The notes under the pieces were generated by a model, which was not told where the DNA came from, made no database searches, and saw only the letters and a program-made list of their open reading frames with translations. From assembly GCF_001905385.1 (NCBI RefSeq), contig NZ_LIPF01000002.1:248001-312000 (forward strand): a DNA stretch of 64,000 nucleotides, written 5' to 3'. Each line of letters opens with the position of its first letter. Position 1 is the stretch's first letter. Of this stretch, positions 25,050 through 33,869 are shown one piece after another. Both the position numbers and the translations under genes were made by a program. The stretch is from Streptomyces sp. CB02414. Lineage in GTDB: Bacteria > Actinomycetota > Actinomycetes > Streptomycetales > Streptomycetaceae.

Positions 25050-25721
25050 TCAGGCGTAGTCCGCGATGTCCTTCACCACGGCGAAGGCCAGCCCGTACGC
25101 GCTCATCCCGCGCCCGTACGCCCCGAGGTGGACGCCCTGCTCGGTGGAGCCGGCCAGCACCCAGCCGAACTCGGACTCCCGGTAGTGGAAGGACGTGGGC
25201 ACGCCGTCCACGGGGAGGGAGAGCGTCGTCCAGTCGGCCCCGTCGAGGTCGTCCGCGAGGACCCACGCGGTCTCCGTCTGCTGCTCCAGCCAGTCGTCCC
25301 GCAGGGCGTGGTCCATCTGGCCGGGCCAGGTGAAGGACAGCAGCCCCACCCCGGCCAGCCAGGCCGCGGAGGACACCGAGGTGGCCTCCAGCAGTCCCGT
25401 GCCGTCGGCACTGCGCCGGTCGGGGTTGGCCGCGACGGTCACGACGACCGCGAACTTCTCCTTGGCGTCCTGGTCGTCACCGGACACGTGCTCGTTGCGC
25501 ACCGACGGTTCGTCGCCGTGCCCGATCGAGCCGTGCTCCACGGTTCCGTCGGCCGCCGTGCCGACCTGCATCAGCCAGCGCCGCCCCGTGAAGGCCTCGT
25601 CGAGGCCGTACCACGGGAAGGGCGCACGCAGGTAGCCGTCGATCGTCCGCCGGGCGGAGGGGACCTCTTGTCCATCCTCCGCGCCCGGCGTCTGCGCGAC
25701 CGCCTGACTCGTCGTCTCCAT
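25050..25721 (-). CDS. Hypothetical soluble protein
   Basis: A 223-aa protein with no signal peptide, membrane helix or recognised catalytic motif. It contains a Trp-rich centre (AFPWYGLDEAF, LLSFTWPGQMDHALRDDWLEQQT) and ends in VVKDIADYA. ATG 25721 follows GAGGAGG at about ten bases; the longer frame to 25832 has no support. It converges on mrp and lies downstream of the tatB hairpin, so it is probably a separate transcript. I do not recognise a named family. Confidence 0.65.
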   Translation of the reverse strand: METTSQAVAQTPGAEDGQEVPSARRTIDGYLRAPFPWYGLDEAFTGRRWLMQVGTAADGTVEHGSIGHGDEPSVRNEHVSGDDQDAKEKFAVVVTVAANPDRRSADGTGLLEATSVSSAAWLAGVGLLSFTWPGQMDHALRDDWLEQQTETAWVLADDLDGADWTTLSLPVDGVPTSFHYRESEFGWVLAGSTEQGVHLGAYGRGMSAYGLAFAVVKDIADYA

Positions 25722-25893
25722 GTGCCCGGACGCCTCCTCGCTCTCGTCGGTCCGGAAGGCCCGCCCCCCTTCGGGCGCACTCGTCCGGTCCGCACAACAA
25801 CTCGGGCAGCATAGCCACCTAACCGGCGGCAACCGGGAAACCGCCCGGCGCGTGGGTCGCGCGGGCGTCGTCTTCGGGCCTCGTACGCCCCGT

Positions 25894-25921
25894 CCCGTAC
25901 GTGATACGTGTCACGTACGGG
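25894..25921 (-). terminator. Hairpin downstream of tatB
   Basis: A perfect 11-bp inverted repeat (25894-25904 against 25911-25921) 22 bases beyond the tatB stop; the likely end of the sigE-rseA-htrA-tatB transcript. Confidence 0.7.
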
Positions 25922-25942
25922 GTGGGTGGTGCGGGAGTCGGC

Positions 25943-26401
25943 TCAGGTGGCGTCGGCGTCGAAGGGCGGGCGGTCGTCGCGGGCGGGGGCCTCGGGCTTC
26001 TTCGACATGTCGACACGGCCACCCGTCGAAGTGGAACCGGACGAGGACGACGAGGAGGAGGCGGACGACGACTCCGGCTCACGGCCGTGCACCGAGTCGG
26101 CGACCTCGGCCATCTCCTTCTTCAGGTCGAAGCCGTTGCGGATCTCCTTGAGCCCCAGCTCGTCGTTGTCCAGCTGCTTGCGGATGAACGTCTTGGGGTT
26201 GAGGTCCTCGAACTCGAAGTCCTTGAACTCGGGGCCCAGCTCCTGCCGGATGTCCTGCTTGGCGCTGTCCGAGAACTCCCGGATCTTCCGGATGGTGCGG
26301 GTCACGTCCTGGATGACCTTGGGGAGCTTGTCCGGGCCGAACACGAGCACGGCGAGGACGACGAGTGTCACCAGCTCGAGTGCGCCTATGTCATTGAACA
26401 C
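25943..26401 (-). CDS. tatB: Twin-arginine translocase subunit TatB
   Basis: A 152-aa TatB-type protein: one N-terminal membrane helix (LELVTLVVLAVLVF), the hinge FGPDKLPKVI, an amphipathic helix, then a hydrophilic Ser-rich tail with a run of Ser and an acidic/basic end. It should recruit folded twin-arginine substrates to TatC, which is not in this window. GTG 26401 has AAGGAG seven bases upstream. It is last in the sigE operon order shared with mycobacteria (Rv1221-Rv1224). Confidence 0.92.
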   Translation of the reverse strand: MFNDIGALELVTLVVLAVLVFGPDKLPKVIQDVTRTIRKIREFSDSAKQDIRQELGPEFKDFEFEDLNPKTFIRKQLDNDELGLKEIRNGFDLKKEMAEVADSVHGREPESSSASSSSSSSGSTSTGGRVDMSKKPEAPARDDRPPFDADAT

Positions 26402-26547
26402 CTGAAGCTCCTTGGGATGTCCGGGCCGCCACCACGGTACCCGTCGATCCCGTCCGACCGGTACCGTCCCGTGAGCCCCGAGTGGGTGTATGCGGGCGCT
26501 TTCCGAATTGTTTGCCTTCCTGGTCCCTTGTCGGGACCGCGAGGCGG

Positions 26548-29061
26548 TCAGTCACCGCCGGAGGAGCCGAGGACCAGTGAGACCTGCGTCTCCTTGCCGT
26601 CGCGTTCCAGCGTCAGTTCCAGGCGGTCGCCGGGGCGGTGGGCGCGGGTCTTGACGATGAGTTCCTCGCCGGAGTGCACGCGCCGGCCGTCGACGGCGGT
26701 GATCACGTCGCCGGCTTCGATGCCGGCCTTGTCGCCCGGGCCGCCCACAGTGACCGGAGGGCCGCCGTCGCTGCCCTTGGCGGCCACCCGGGCGCCGTCG
26801 CCCGCGTAGGCCATGTCGAGGGTGATGCCGATGACCGGGTGGGTGGCCTCGCCGGTGTTGATCAGCTCCTCGGCCACGCGCTTGCCCTGGTTGATGGGGA
26901 TGGCGAAGCCGAGCCCTATCGAGCCGGCCTGACCGCCGTCCGGTTCGACGCCGCCGCCGTCGGCGGACCGGATGGCGGAGTTGATGCCGATGGCCCGGCC
27001 CTGAGCGTCCAGGAGGGGGCCGCCGGAGTTGCCCGGGTTGATCGGCGCGTCGGTCTGCAGGGCGTCGACGTACGACACGTCGCTGCCGTCGCCCTCCTCG
27101 CCGCCCGCGGTGATCGGCCGCTCCTTGGCGCTGATGATGCCGGAGGTGACGGTGCCGGCCAGGTCGAAGGGGGCGCCGATGGCGACCACGGGGTCGCCGA
27201 CCCGGACGTTGTCGGAGTTTCCGAGGGGCATGGGGGTGAGGCCGCTGACGCCCTTCACCTTCACCACGGCGAGGTCGTACCCGCCGTCCCGGCCGACGAC
27301 CGTGGCCTCGGCGGTGTCGCCGCTGTTGAAGGTGACGGTGATCTCGCCGCCGGAGCCGGCGGGCTCCACGACGTGGTTGTTGGTGAGGATGTGGCCGCGG
27401 TCGTCGAGGACGAAGCCGGTGCCGGTGCCCGCGCCGTCACTGCCGCTGACGTGCAGGGTCACCACGCTGGGCAGGGCACGGGCGGCGATCCCGGCCACGC
27501 TGTCCGGCGCCCGCTCGGCCGATTCCTTCCCGGCCTGCGGGAGCTCCACCGTGCCCACGCCGCCGTTGCGTTCGAGGTAGGCGCCCACGACGCCGCCGAT
27601 GCCGCCGGAAACGAGCGCGATGACCAGCGCCCCGCCGACGAGCGTCTTCCTGGCCCGCCTGCGCCGCCGGTCCCGCGTGGGCACGGCCGCGCCGTTCTGC
27701 TGGAGGGAGGCGGCGGCCGAGGCGGCCCAGGGGTCGTAGCGCCCCCAGGGGCCGGGGTCCGTTCCGTCCCCGCCGCTCCCGGCTCCCGCCGGGACGCCGG
27801 CGGACGCCGGGTCGGACAGCGTGTCCGGGGACGGCACCGCGGGGGCGAGGGGTGCGGCGGGTTCGGCCGGCACCTCGGACACCGGCGCCGGCTGCCTCGC
27901 CGACGGCACGGGCGGCGGGGCATCGGCGAACGCCGGGTCGGGCGCCGCCGCCAGGGGCTGGGCCGGGGACGGCACCGCGGGGGCCGGAGACGCGCCGGAA
28001 ACGCCGGACGCCTGCGGTACGGGCGGCGGGGCATCGGCGAACGCCGGGTCGGGCAGCGCGCCGGGGGGCGGTGCCACGGGGCCGGCGGTGGTGCGGGACG
28101 CCGCCGCCACCGTGCCGTGCGCCGGCGTGGTCGCCGGATGCTGCACCGGCGGTGCGGGGGCCCAGGGGCCGGGCTCGCCGTACGGAGGGGTGCTGTACGG
28201 GTCGGGGTCGTGCAGCGGCCTGGGGCGCTCGGCCACCGACGCCTCACCAGCGAGGTCACCGGCCGCTCCAGCGCCGTTATCCGTGCCGGTGGGGCGGGCG
28301 GCTTCGCCGTTCACGTCGCTGCGGGCGGGAGCGCCACCGGGGACCGCCGTGCGGGCGGGGGCCTCGGCGGGCACCGCCGTGCGGGCCGGGGCATCGGCAG
28401 GCGTGGCCGCGTGCGCGGGAGCATCGGCGGGCACCACCGTGCGGGCGGGAGCGTCGGCGGGCACCACCGTGCGGGCGGGAGCGTCGGCGGGCACCGTCGT
28501 GCGGGCCGGGGCATCGGCAGGCGTGGCCGCGTGCGCCGGGGCGTCGGCGGGCACCGCCGTGCGGGCGGGAGCATCGGCGGGCACCACCGTGCGGGCCGGG
28601 GCATCGGCAGGCGTGGCCGCGTGCGCGGGAGCATCGGCGGGCACCGTCGTGTGTGCTGCCGTGTCGCCCGGCGCGGCGCTGGGCGTGGCGGTGGTCCCGG
28701 TGGCTCGTGGGTCGGCGTCGGTGGCCGTGCGGGTGCCGGTGCTCGTGCCGGCGCCGCTGGTCGCGCTTACGCCCGTGTCCTCGATGCCGGTCCGGCGTGG
28801 GTCGGCATGCGGGGCCGTGGCCGCACGCGGGCTCGCGTCGGCGGAGCCGTCCGGCACGGCCGTCGGCCGGTCCAGCTCGTAGTCGCCCGCGGCGGCTGCC
28901 GGGCGTTCGAGCTCGAAGTCGCCCTCGCCGGCCGCCTCGTCACCGGTGACGGTGGCGCGGGCCGTGCGAGGGCGTTGCAGCTCGAAGTCGCCGTCGGTCG
29001 CGTCGTCGGACGAGCGGGGACGGCTCCACCACTTCGCCTTCGTGGGCTTCCCCTCGTTCAT
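26548..29061 (-). CDS. htrA: HtrA/DegP-like membrane serine protease with PDZ domain
   Basis: An 837-aa protease. The cytoplasmic N-terminal 470 residues are Pro/Ala-rich and include about twelve 10-aa repeats. One membrane helix (TLVGGALVIALVSGGIGGVV) leads to an extracytoplasmic trypsin-like domain with H563 (TNNHVVE), D596 (DLAVVKV) and S679 (GNSGGPL), then a PDZ domain (DKAGIEAGDVITAVDG). It should degrade or chaperone misfolded envelope proteins. ATG 29061 is preferred because GGGGAG sits just upstream; GTG 29073 would include that site. It is third in the sigE operon. Confidence 0.92.
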   Translation of the reverse strand: MNEGKPTKAKWWSRPRSSDDATDGDFELQRPRTARATVTGDEAAGEGDFELERPAAAAGDYELDRPTAVPDGSADASPRAATAPHADPRRTGIEDTGVSATSGAGTSTGTRTATDADPRATGTTATPSAAPGDTAAHTTVPADAPAHAATPADAPARTVVPADAPARTAVPADAPAHAATPADAPARTTVPADAPARTVVPADAPARTVVPADAPAHAATPADAPARTAVPAEAPARTAVPGGAPARSDVNGEAARPTGTDNGAGAAGDLAGEASVAERPRPLHDPDPYSTPPYGEPGPWAPAPPVQHPATTPAHGTVAAASRTTAGPVAPPPGALPDPAFADAPPPVPQASGVSGASPAPAVPSPAQPLAAAPDPAFADAPPPVPSARQPAPVSEVPAEPAAPLAPAVPSPDTLSDPASAGVPAGAGSGGDGTDPGPWGRYDPWAASAAASLQQNGAAVPTRDRRRRRARKTLVGGALVIALVSGGIGGVVGAYLERNGGVGTVELPQAGKESAERAPDSVAGIAARALPSVVTLHVSGSDGAGTGTGFVLDDRGHILTNNHVVEPAGSGGEITVTFNSGDTAEATVVGRDGGYDLAVVKVKGVSGLTPMPLGNSDNVRVGDPVVAIGAPFDLAGTVTSGIISAKERPITAGGEEGDGSDVSYVDALQTDAPINPGNSGGPLLDAQGRAIGINSAIRSADGGGVEPDGGQAGSIGLGFAIPINQGKRVAEELINTGEATHPVIGITLDMAYAGDGARVAAKGSDGGPPVTVGGPGDKAGIEAGDVITAVDGRRVHSGEELIVKTRAHRPGDRLELTLERDGKETQVSLVLGSSGGD
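28320..28655 (-). repeat. 30-bp tandem repeats in htrA
   Basis: About twelve copies of a 30-bp unit encode VVPADAPART, alternating with AATPADAPAH. The copies are nearly identical at DNA level, so copy number may vary between strains. Confidence 0.85.
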
Positions 29062-29110
29062 CTTCTCCCCCACAGCTGGCCGCAGATCGTCGGCTCCAAG
29101 GGCTCTGGTG

Positions 29111-29135
29111 CCGTCCCGGGATTCAATCAGGTTCC
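29111..29135 (-). promoter_or_regulatory. Possible ECF-type promoter and hairpin before htrA
   Basis: On the minus strand GGAAC (29135-29131) is followed 16 bases later by ACGG, the layout of an ECF sigma promoter. The -35 also lies inside a 7-bp CCCGGGA/TCCCGGG hairpin. It sits in the 96-base gap between rseA and htrA. Confidence 0.35.
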
Positions 29136-29157
29136 CGGGCCGGTGCGCAGATCCCGG

Positions 29158-30147
29158 TCAGGGGGCCGGACGGTGGGAGGCGGCAGGGGTCGCCCCGGGG
29201 TAGGGGGACGCGAGCGGGTCGGGGACGGGCGCGGCGAGCAGACCGGGCGGCCTGACGTCGGCGGCGGCCCAGGACGTCAGGGCGAGCGGCGGAACCGCTT
29301 CGAGCGGACGTATCAGCGGGGACACGGCGGCGGCACCGGCCGTCATCGGAGTGGTCAGCGCGCGCACGGTCTGCTCCCGGGGATCGGCTCCCGCGGGGGC
29401 CGGCAGTCCGGGCAGCAACGGCGCGGACACCTCGGTGGGGGCGACGGGGGTGTCGCCCAGCGCCCCCTGCCCCTGGCCCTGCGCGAGCAGCGGCGTGCCC
29501 GAGCGGCGGCGCTGGCCCTCCGAGGTCGTGGCCGCGCCGGCGCCCTGGCTGCGCGCCGGGGTCGCATTGCTGCCGCTGCCGGAGCCGCGGGCCTCCGTGG
29601 TGGTGTCCGGGGTGCCGACGGTGACACCGCCCAGCGCGATCGCGGCCAGCGACACCGCTCCGGCGGCGGCGAACGCGAACCGCAGGCCGCGCGAGGACGA
29701 CCGCTCGGCCTCGTGCCTGCTCACGTCGTGGATGCGGAAGCCGCGCCCCAGCGAGGGCGGCGCCGGCAGGGGGGAGTGCGGCCGGGCGGGGACGTAGCCG
29801 AACTCGAACCGCTCACCCCGCTTCGTCCCGAAGACGCCGTCGAAGCCCGCGGAGAATCCCGGGCCGTCCAGTGGCGAACCACCGCCGTCCGTGTCGCCTC
29901 CGCCCGGCAGCCCCTGGAGGCGGGCCAGGAAGCTCTCGGACGGAGCCGGTGGTGCCGCTTCGGCGAAGACGTTCTTCAGCCGGCGCTGCGCGTCGACCTC
30001 CGCCTTGCACTTCGGGCAGGTGGCGACGTGCGCGAGTACGCGCTCACGCGCGTCATGACCGAGCTCCCCGTCCACCAGGGCGGAGAGTCGGTCTCCCAGA
30101 TGCTGCTCTGCGAGGTGTCCCTCGGCTTCAGGACGTGACCCACTCAC
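29158..30147 (-). CDS. rseA: RseA-like zinc anti-sigma factor
   Basis: A 329-aa anti-sigma factor. The N-terminal ZAS domain carries the signature HVATCPKC (HxxxCxxC) after [15 protein letters not shown]. One membrane helix ([23 protein letters not shown]) follows, then an extracytoplasmic Pro/Gly-rich region. It should sequester the adjacent SigE until oxidised or degraded. GTG 30147 overlaps the sigE stop by four bases (GTGA), so synthesis is coupled. The open frame continues upstream into sigE but has no independent support there. Confidence 0.9.
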   Translation of the reverse strand: MSGSRPEAEGHLAEQHLGDRLSALVDGELGHDARERVLAHVATCPKCKAEVDAQRRLKNVFAEAAPPAPSESFLARLQGLPGGGDTDGGGSPLDGPGFSAGFDGVFGTKRGERFEFGYVPARPHSPLPAPPSLGRGFRIHDVSRHEAERSSSRGLRFAFAAAGAVSLAAIALGGVTVGTPDTTTEARGSGSGSNATPARSQGAGAATTSEGQRRRSGTPLLAQGQGQGALGDTPVAPTEVSAPLLPGLPAPAGADPREQTVRALTTPMTAGAAAVSPLIRPLEAVPPLALTSWAAADVRPPGLLAAPVPDPLASPYPGATPAASHRPAP

Positions 30148-30929
30148 GCGCTCGTGCCCCCTCCTCCCAGTGCGGGAACACGGGCCGCGAACGAGCGACG
30201 CCCGGCACGCGCCTCGGGAGAGCGGTGCGCGAGTGCCTTGCGCAGCTGGGAGCGGCCGCGGTGGATCCGGGAGCGGACCGTGCCGAGCTTGACGCCCAGG
30301 GTCGCGGCGATCTCCTCGTACGACAGCCCCTCGATGTCGCACAGGACGACGGCCGCGCGGAACTCGGGCGCGAGGGTGTCCAGGGCCTGCTGGACGTCCG
30401 CGTCGAAGTGGGCGTCGTGGAAGACCTGCTGCGGGGTGGGCTCCTTGCTGGGCAGCCGCTCGGCCGCGTCGTCGCCGAGGGCGTCGAAGCGGATGCGCTG
30501 CTTGCGGCGGACCATGTCCAGGAAGAGGTTGGTGGTGATCCGGTGCAGCCAGCCCTCGAAGGTGCCCGGCGTGTAGGTCGACAGGGACCGGAAGACGCGG
30601 ACGAAGACCTCCTGGGTGAGGTCCTCGGCGTCGTGCTGGTTGCCCGTGAGGCGGTACGCGAGGCGGTAGACGCGGCCGCTGTGGGTGCTGACGATCTCCT
30701 CCCAGGTGGGCGGAGTCCACGCCTGCCCGTCCGCGTCGCTGGTGAAGGTCGCGGTCTGGGTGTGTCCCGTGCCGGGACGGTCGGCGTGGCTGTGGTCAGC
30801 AGCGGTGTCGTTCACGGATTTCGGCCTGCCTGCCGATCCGAGGAAGCGCCGCAGCACTCCTCCCCGATCCGCGGGTGCGGCCGCACCTCCCCTGTCGGCT
30901 CTGGTGGTGTCCAGTGGAGCCCCTACCAT
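30144..30929 (-). CDS. sigE: ECF RNA polymerase sigma factor, SigE-like
   Basis: A 261-aa ECF sigma factor. Region 2 includes [29 protein letters not shown] and region 4 includes [29 protein letters not shown]. The 80-residue N-terminal extension is unusual for a minimal ECF factor but common in this clade. ATG 30929 has GAGGTGG upstream; the longer frame to 31124 covers the promoter. With rseA, htrA and tatB it forms the actinobacterial envelope-stress module like M. tuberculosis sigE. It should not be confused with the CseBC-controlled sigE of S. coelicolor. Confidence 0.92.
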   Translation of the reverse strand: MVGAPLDTTRADRGGAAAPADRGGVLRRFLGSAGRPKSVNDTAADHSHADRPGTGHTQTATFTSDADGQAWTPPTWEEIVSTHSGRVYRLAYRLTGNQHDAEDLTQEVFVRVFRSLSTYTPGTFEGWLHRITTNLFLDMVRRKQRIRFDALGDDAAERLPSKEPTPQQVFHDAHFDADVQQALDTLAPEFRAAVVLCDIEGLSYEEIAATLGVKLGTVRSRIHRGRSQLRKALAHRSPEARAGRRSFAARVPALGGGGTSA

Positions 30930-31168
30930 AGCCACCTCGCCCGTTAGCTCCGGATAAGCGGTTTTACGAAAATTTGATCTGGGCTGACACGGCTCGTACG
31001 GCTGCGTCAGCACTTGCTCGGCACACTGGCCCACTTCGCTGCCCCCGTCGCGTCCGGCCGTCCGGTCGTCCCTGTTTGCTCTCCCCTTAAACGACCGGTC
31101 CCATCTGCGGGTTCCCGACGCCAACGGATACAGTCACGCCGAGGCAACGACGGGGACAGGAGAGGGTC
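30930..31168 (+). promoter_or_regulatory. Divergent promoter region, sigE and O-methyltransferase
   Basis: A 239-base divergent region with an AT-rich core around 30955-30985. An AGGAG site at 31158-31162 belongs to the methyltransferase. No promoter could be fixed with confidence. Confidence 0.4.
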
Positions 31169-31801
31169 ATTACCGGCAACCGGCAGACGAGCTGGGCGTT
31201 CGCCGACGCCTATGTCGCCGAGGACGACGCGCTGCTCTGGGCACGCGACCGGGCCCGCGAGGCGGGCCTGCGCTCGGTGACCCCGGGCACGGGCTCCGCG
31301 CTGGGACTGCTCGCCGCCGCCGTGGACGCCAAGGCGGTCGCGGAGATCGGCACCGGCTGCGGCGTCTCCGGTATCCATTTGCTGCAAGGAATGCGGCCGG
31401 ACGGCGTACTGACCACGGTCGACCCGGAGCCGGAACACCAGCAGTTCGCCCGGCAGGCCTTCCGCGCCGCCGGCTTCGCCAGCAACCGGGCCCGGTTCAT
31501 CCCGGGCCGCGCCCTGGACGTCCTGCCCCGGCTCGCGGACGCCGGCTACGACCTCGTCTTTTGCGACGGCGACCGTCTGGAGTACCTCGACTACCTCGCT
31601 GAATCGTTGCGCCTGCTGCGCCCCGGAGGCCTCGTCGCCTTCGAGGGCGTCTTCGGCACCGGCCGGACGATCGACTCCGGACCGCAGCCCACCGAGGTAC
31701 TGCGGCTGCGGGAACTCCTGCGCGCGGTCCGGGAGAGTCAGGAACTGGTGCCGTCACTGCTGCCGGTGGGCGACGGCCTGCTGTGCGCCGTCAAAAGGTG
31801 A
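31169..31801 (+). CDS. SAM-dependent O-methyltransferase, predicted AUU start
   Basis: A 210-aa class I methyltransferase of the Rv1220c/catechol-type group: SAM motif AEIGTGCGVSGIHLL, acidic EPEHQQFARQAF, and YDLVFCDGDRLEYLDYL. In mycobacteria the orthologue is also divergent to sigE. The family-conserved N-terminus (RQTSWAFADAYVAEDDALLWA) lies upstream of GTG 31277, yet no ATG, GTG, TTG or CTG occurs between it and the in-frame stop at 31088. ATT 31169 has AGGAG at a perfect six-base spacing and is the likely start. The substrate is unknown. Confidence 0.87.
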   Translation: MTGNRQTSWAFADAYVAEDDALLWARDRAREAGLRSVTPGTGSALGLLAAAVDAKAVAEIGTGCGVSGIHLLQGMRPDGVLTTVDPEPEHQQFARQAFRAAGFASNRARFIPGRALDVLPRLADAGYDLVFCDGDRLEYLDYLAESLRLLRPGGLVAFEGVFGTGRTIDSGPQPTEVLRLRELLRAVRESQELVPSLLPVGDGLLCAVKR

Positions 31802-31848
31802 GTCACCGCCCGTACGGCCCATGAGAACGGCCCGGGGAGAGCGGAACG

Positions 31849-31886
31849 CAGTCGCCCCGGCACCGCGTGCGGCACCGGGGCGACTG
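31849..31886 (+). terminator. Bidirectional terminator, methyltransferase / DUF3117
   Basis: A 12-bp perfect stem (31849-31860 against 31875-31886) plus an inner CCGC/GCGG pair, between convergent genes. Confidence 0.85.
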
Positions 31887-31908
31887 AACGGGTATGGTCG
31901 CTCGCGCG

Positions 31909-32076
31909 TCAGCCGACGACCTGCTTGAGGGCGTCGCCGAGCGCGTCGGCCTCATCGGGGGTCAGCTCGACGACGAGCCGCCCGCCGCCTTCGAGCGGAA
32001 CGCGCATGACGATGCCCCGCCCCTCCTTGGTCACCTCGAGCGGGCCATCGCCCGTCCGCGGCTTCATGGCCGCCAT
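31909..32076 (-). CDS. DUF3117 small protein
   Basis: A 55-aa protein (MAAMKPRTGDGPLEVTKEGR...) of the DUF3117 family, found throughout actinobacteria (Rv1211 in M. tuberculosis). It is probably a small beta sheet followed by a helix (LTPDEADALGDALKQVVG). ATG 32076 has AGGAAGGGG about seven bases upstream, while the frame extending to 32415 lacks support. The function is unknown. Confidence 0.88.
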   Translation of the reverse strand: MAAMKPRTGDGPLEVTKEGRGIVMRVPLEGGGRLVVELTPDEADALGDALKQVVG

Positions 32077-32442
32077 GCTCGTTCCCCTTCCTGATACCAG
32101 CTCACCGTCACCGCCGACGGCCCGTGAGGGCACGCGCAATCCGGCCCGGACGCGCGACACCGGCATCGAACACATTGCTTCCCAGCCATTATCCCGCATC
32201 CCACGACCCGATGACCAACATCGGTCGGCATCGCTTGGGCAACGCGCGCGAGCAAAACCACTCAATTCGGCGATGTGACTGCGATACTGCGCGCCCCCGC
32301 CCACTTCCGCCGAATGGATACGGACCGGAATCCTTTGACGCAGGTCACATCCGTGGAGCGATCCACTTCCGGTGATCTCGGTCATGCTGAGTGCCGGACA
32401 CACACGTACGACCACGACCGTCTACGACGCGGAGGGGAATCC
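32077..32442 (+). promoter_or_regulatory. 366-base divergent region, no gene
   Basis: This region separates the DUF3117 and enoyl-CoA hydratase genes. It is less GC-rich than the coding sequence and contains TTGACG (32335-32340) and a GTGGA-GCGA-TCCAC inverted repeat (32353-32366) that could be a hydratase operator. No ORF with a binding site was found. Confidence 0.4.
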
Positions 32443-33246
32443 ATGGCCGACACCGTGCTCTACGAGGTGAGCGACGGGCTCGCGACGATCACGCTGAACC
32501 GCCCCGAGGCGATGAACGCGTTGAACATCGAGACCAAGGTCGCGCTCCGCGACGCGGCGCGTGCCGCGGCGGCCGACGACGCCGTACGGGCGGTGCTGCT
32601 GACGGCGGCCGGGGAGCGGGCGTTCTGCGTCGGGCAGGACCTCAAGGAGCACATCGGGCTGCTGGCCGCCGACCGGGAGACGGGCTCGGGCCAGACCATG
32701 AGCACGGTGCGCGAGCACTACAACCCGATCGTGCGGGCGCTGGCGGGCGCGAGCAAGCCGGTGGTCGCCGCCGTGAACGGCGTGGCGGCCGGGGCGGGCT
32801 TCGGCTTCGCGCTCGCGGCGGACTACCGGATCGTCGCGGACACGGCGTCGTTCAACACGTCCTTCGCCGGTGTCGCCCTCACCGCCGATTCGGGGATCTC
32901 CTGGACGCTGCCGCGCGTCGTCGGCCCCGGGCGCGCCGCCGACCTGCTGCTCTTCCCGCGCGGCATCAAGGCGCAGGAGGCGTACGAGCTGGGGATCGCC
33001 AACCGGGTCGTGCCCGCCGCGGACCTGCGCGCCGAGGCGGAGAAGGTGGCCCGGACGCTGGCCGAGGGGCCGACCGTCGCCTACGCGGCACTGAAGGAGT
33101 CGGTGGCGTTCGCGCTGACGCACTCGCTGGACGAGGCCCTGGAGAAGGAGGAAGAGCTGCAGTCCCGGGCCGGGTCCTCCGAGGACCACGCGATCGCCGT
33201 GCGGGCCTTCGTGAACAAGGAGGCGCCGCGCTACCTGGGCAAGTGA
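32443..33246 (+). CDS. Enoyl-CoA hydratase/isomerase family protein
   Basis: A 267-aa crotonase-fold enzyme. The CoA/oxyanion segments are AFCVGQDL and NGVAAGAGFGFALAADY, followed by the TALADSGISW-type segment typical of PaaG/EchA-like hydratases. It should hydrate or isomerise acyl-CoA double bonds in fatty-acid or aromatic degradation; the precise substrate is unknown. ATG 32443 has GGAGGGG about eight bases upstream; the frame from 32275 is non-coding. The last 16 bases overlap the convergent tagA 3' end. Confidence 0.9.
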   Translation: MADTVLYEVSDGLATITLNRPEAMNALNIETKVALRDAARAAAADDAVRAVLLTAAGERAFCVGQDLKEHIGLLAADRETGSGQTMSTVREHYNPIVRALAGASKPVVAAVNGVAAGAGFGFALAADYRIVADTASFNTSFAGVALTADSGISWTLPRVVGPGRAADLLLFPRGIKAQEAYELGIANRVVPAADLRAEAEKVARTLAEGPTVAYAALKESVAFALTHSLDEALEKEEELQSRAGSSEDHAIAVRAFVNKEAPRYLGK

Positions 33247-33869
33247 TCCGGTGACCCTTCCGGGGGCTGCCGCACGCCCCCGGACGGGTTGCCACGCGCC
33301 ACGCACGTCTCCAGGTGGTCGTCCACCAGCCCGCACGCCTGCATCAGCGCGTACGCCGTCGTCGGGCCGACGAAGCGCAGGCCCCGCTTCTTCAGCGCCT
33401 TGGACAGCGCCGTGGACCGAGGTGTGACGGCCGGGACGTCGGCGAGGGTCTTCGGGACCGGGCGGCCTGCGGGGTCCGGGGCGTGGGACCAGATCAGCTC
33501 GTCCAGCTCGCCGGGGGCCCAGTCGGCCAGCACGCGCGCGTTGGCCAGGGTCGCGTCGATCTTGGCGCGGTTGCGGATGATGCCGGTGTCGGCGAGCAGG
33601 CGGTCGCGGTCCTCGTCGGTGAAGGCCGCCACCTTGGCGATCTCGAAGCCGGCGAAGGCGGCGCGGAAGCCGGGGCGGCGGCGCAGGATGGTGATCCAGG
33701 ACAGGCCGGACTGGAAGGCCTCCAGGCTGAGGCGTTCGTAGAGGGCGTCGTCACCGTGGACCGGGCGGCCCCACTCCTCGTCGTGGTACGCCACGTAGTC
33801 CGCGGTGGACAGGGCCCAGGGGCAGCGCGGCGCCCCGTCGGGCCCGGCGATCGCCTCCCCGGCGCTCAC
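33231..33869 (-). CDS. tag: DNA-3-methyladenine glycosylase I
   Basis: A 212-aa base-excision glycosylase that removes 3-methyladenine. It has the family zinc-snap residues: an N-terminal Cys in RCPWAL with the nearby YHDEEWG His, and the C-terminal HLETC. The central segments FQSGLSWITILRRR and GLRFVGPTTAYALMQA are diagnostic. ATG 33869 overlaps the stop of the upstream DivIVA-like gene by four bases, so the two are coupled, as are Rv1209 and tagA (Rv1210). Confidence 0.94.
   Translation of the reverse strand: MSAGEAIAGPDGAPRCPWALSTADYVAYHDEEWGRPVHGDDALYERLSLEAFQSGLSWITILRRRPGFRAAFAGFEIAKVAAFTDEDRDRLLADTGIIRNRAKIDATLANARVLADWAPGELDELIWSHAPDPAGRPVPKTLADVPAVTPRSTALSKALKKRGLRFVGPTTAYALMQACGLVDDHLETCVARGNPSGGVRQPPEGSPDHLPR

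Noticed and set aside
28320..28655. CRISPR-like array
   Set aside because: Regular 30-bp units without spacers, in frame within htrA; they encode peptide repeats.
26638..30138. Open frame of 1166 codons opposite htrA and rseA
   Set aside because: Shadow of htrA and its repeats; no motif and no ribosome binding site.
30148..30720. Upstream extension of the rseA reading frame
   Set aside because: It runs through sigE in another frame; the GTGA overlap and the ZAS domain fix the start at 30147.
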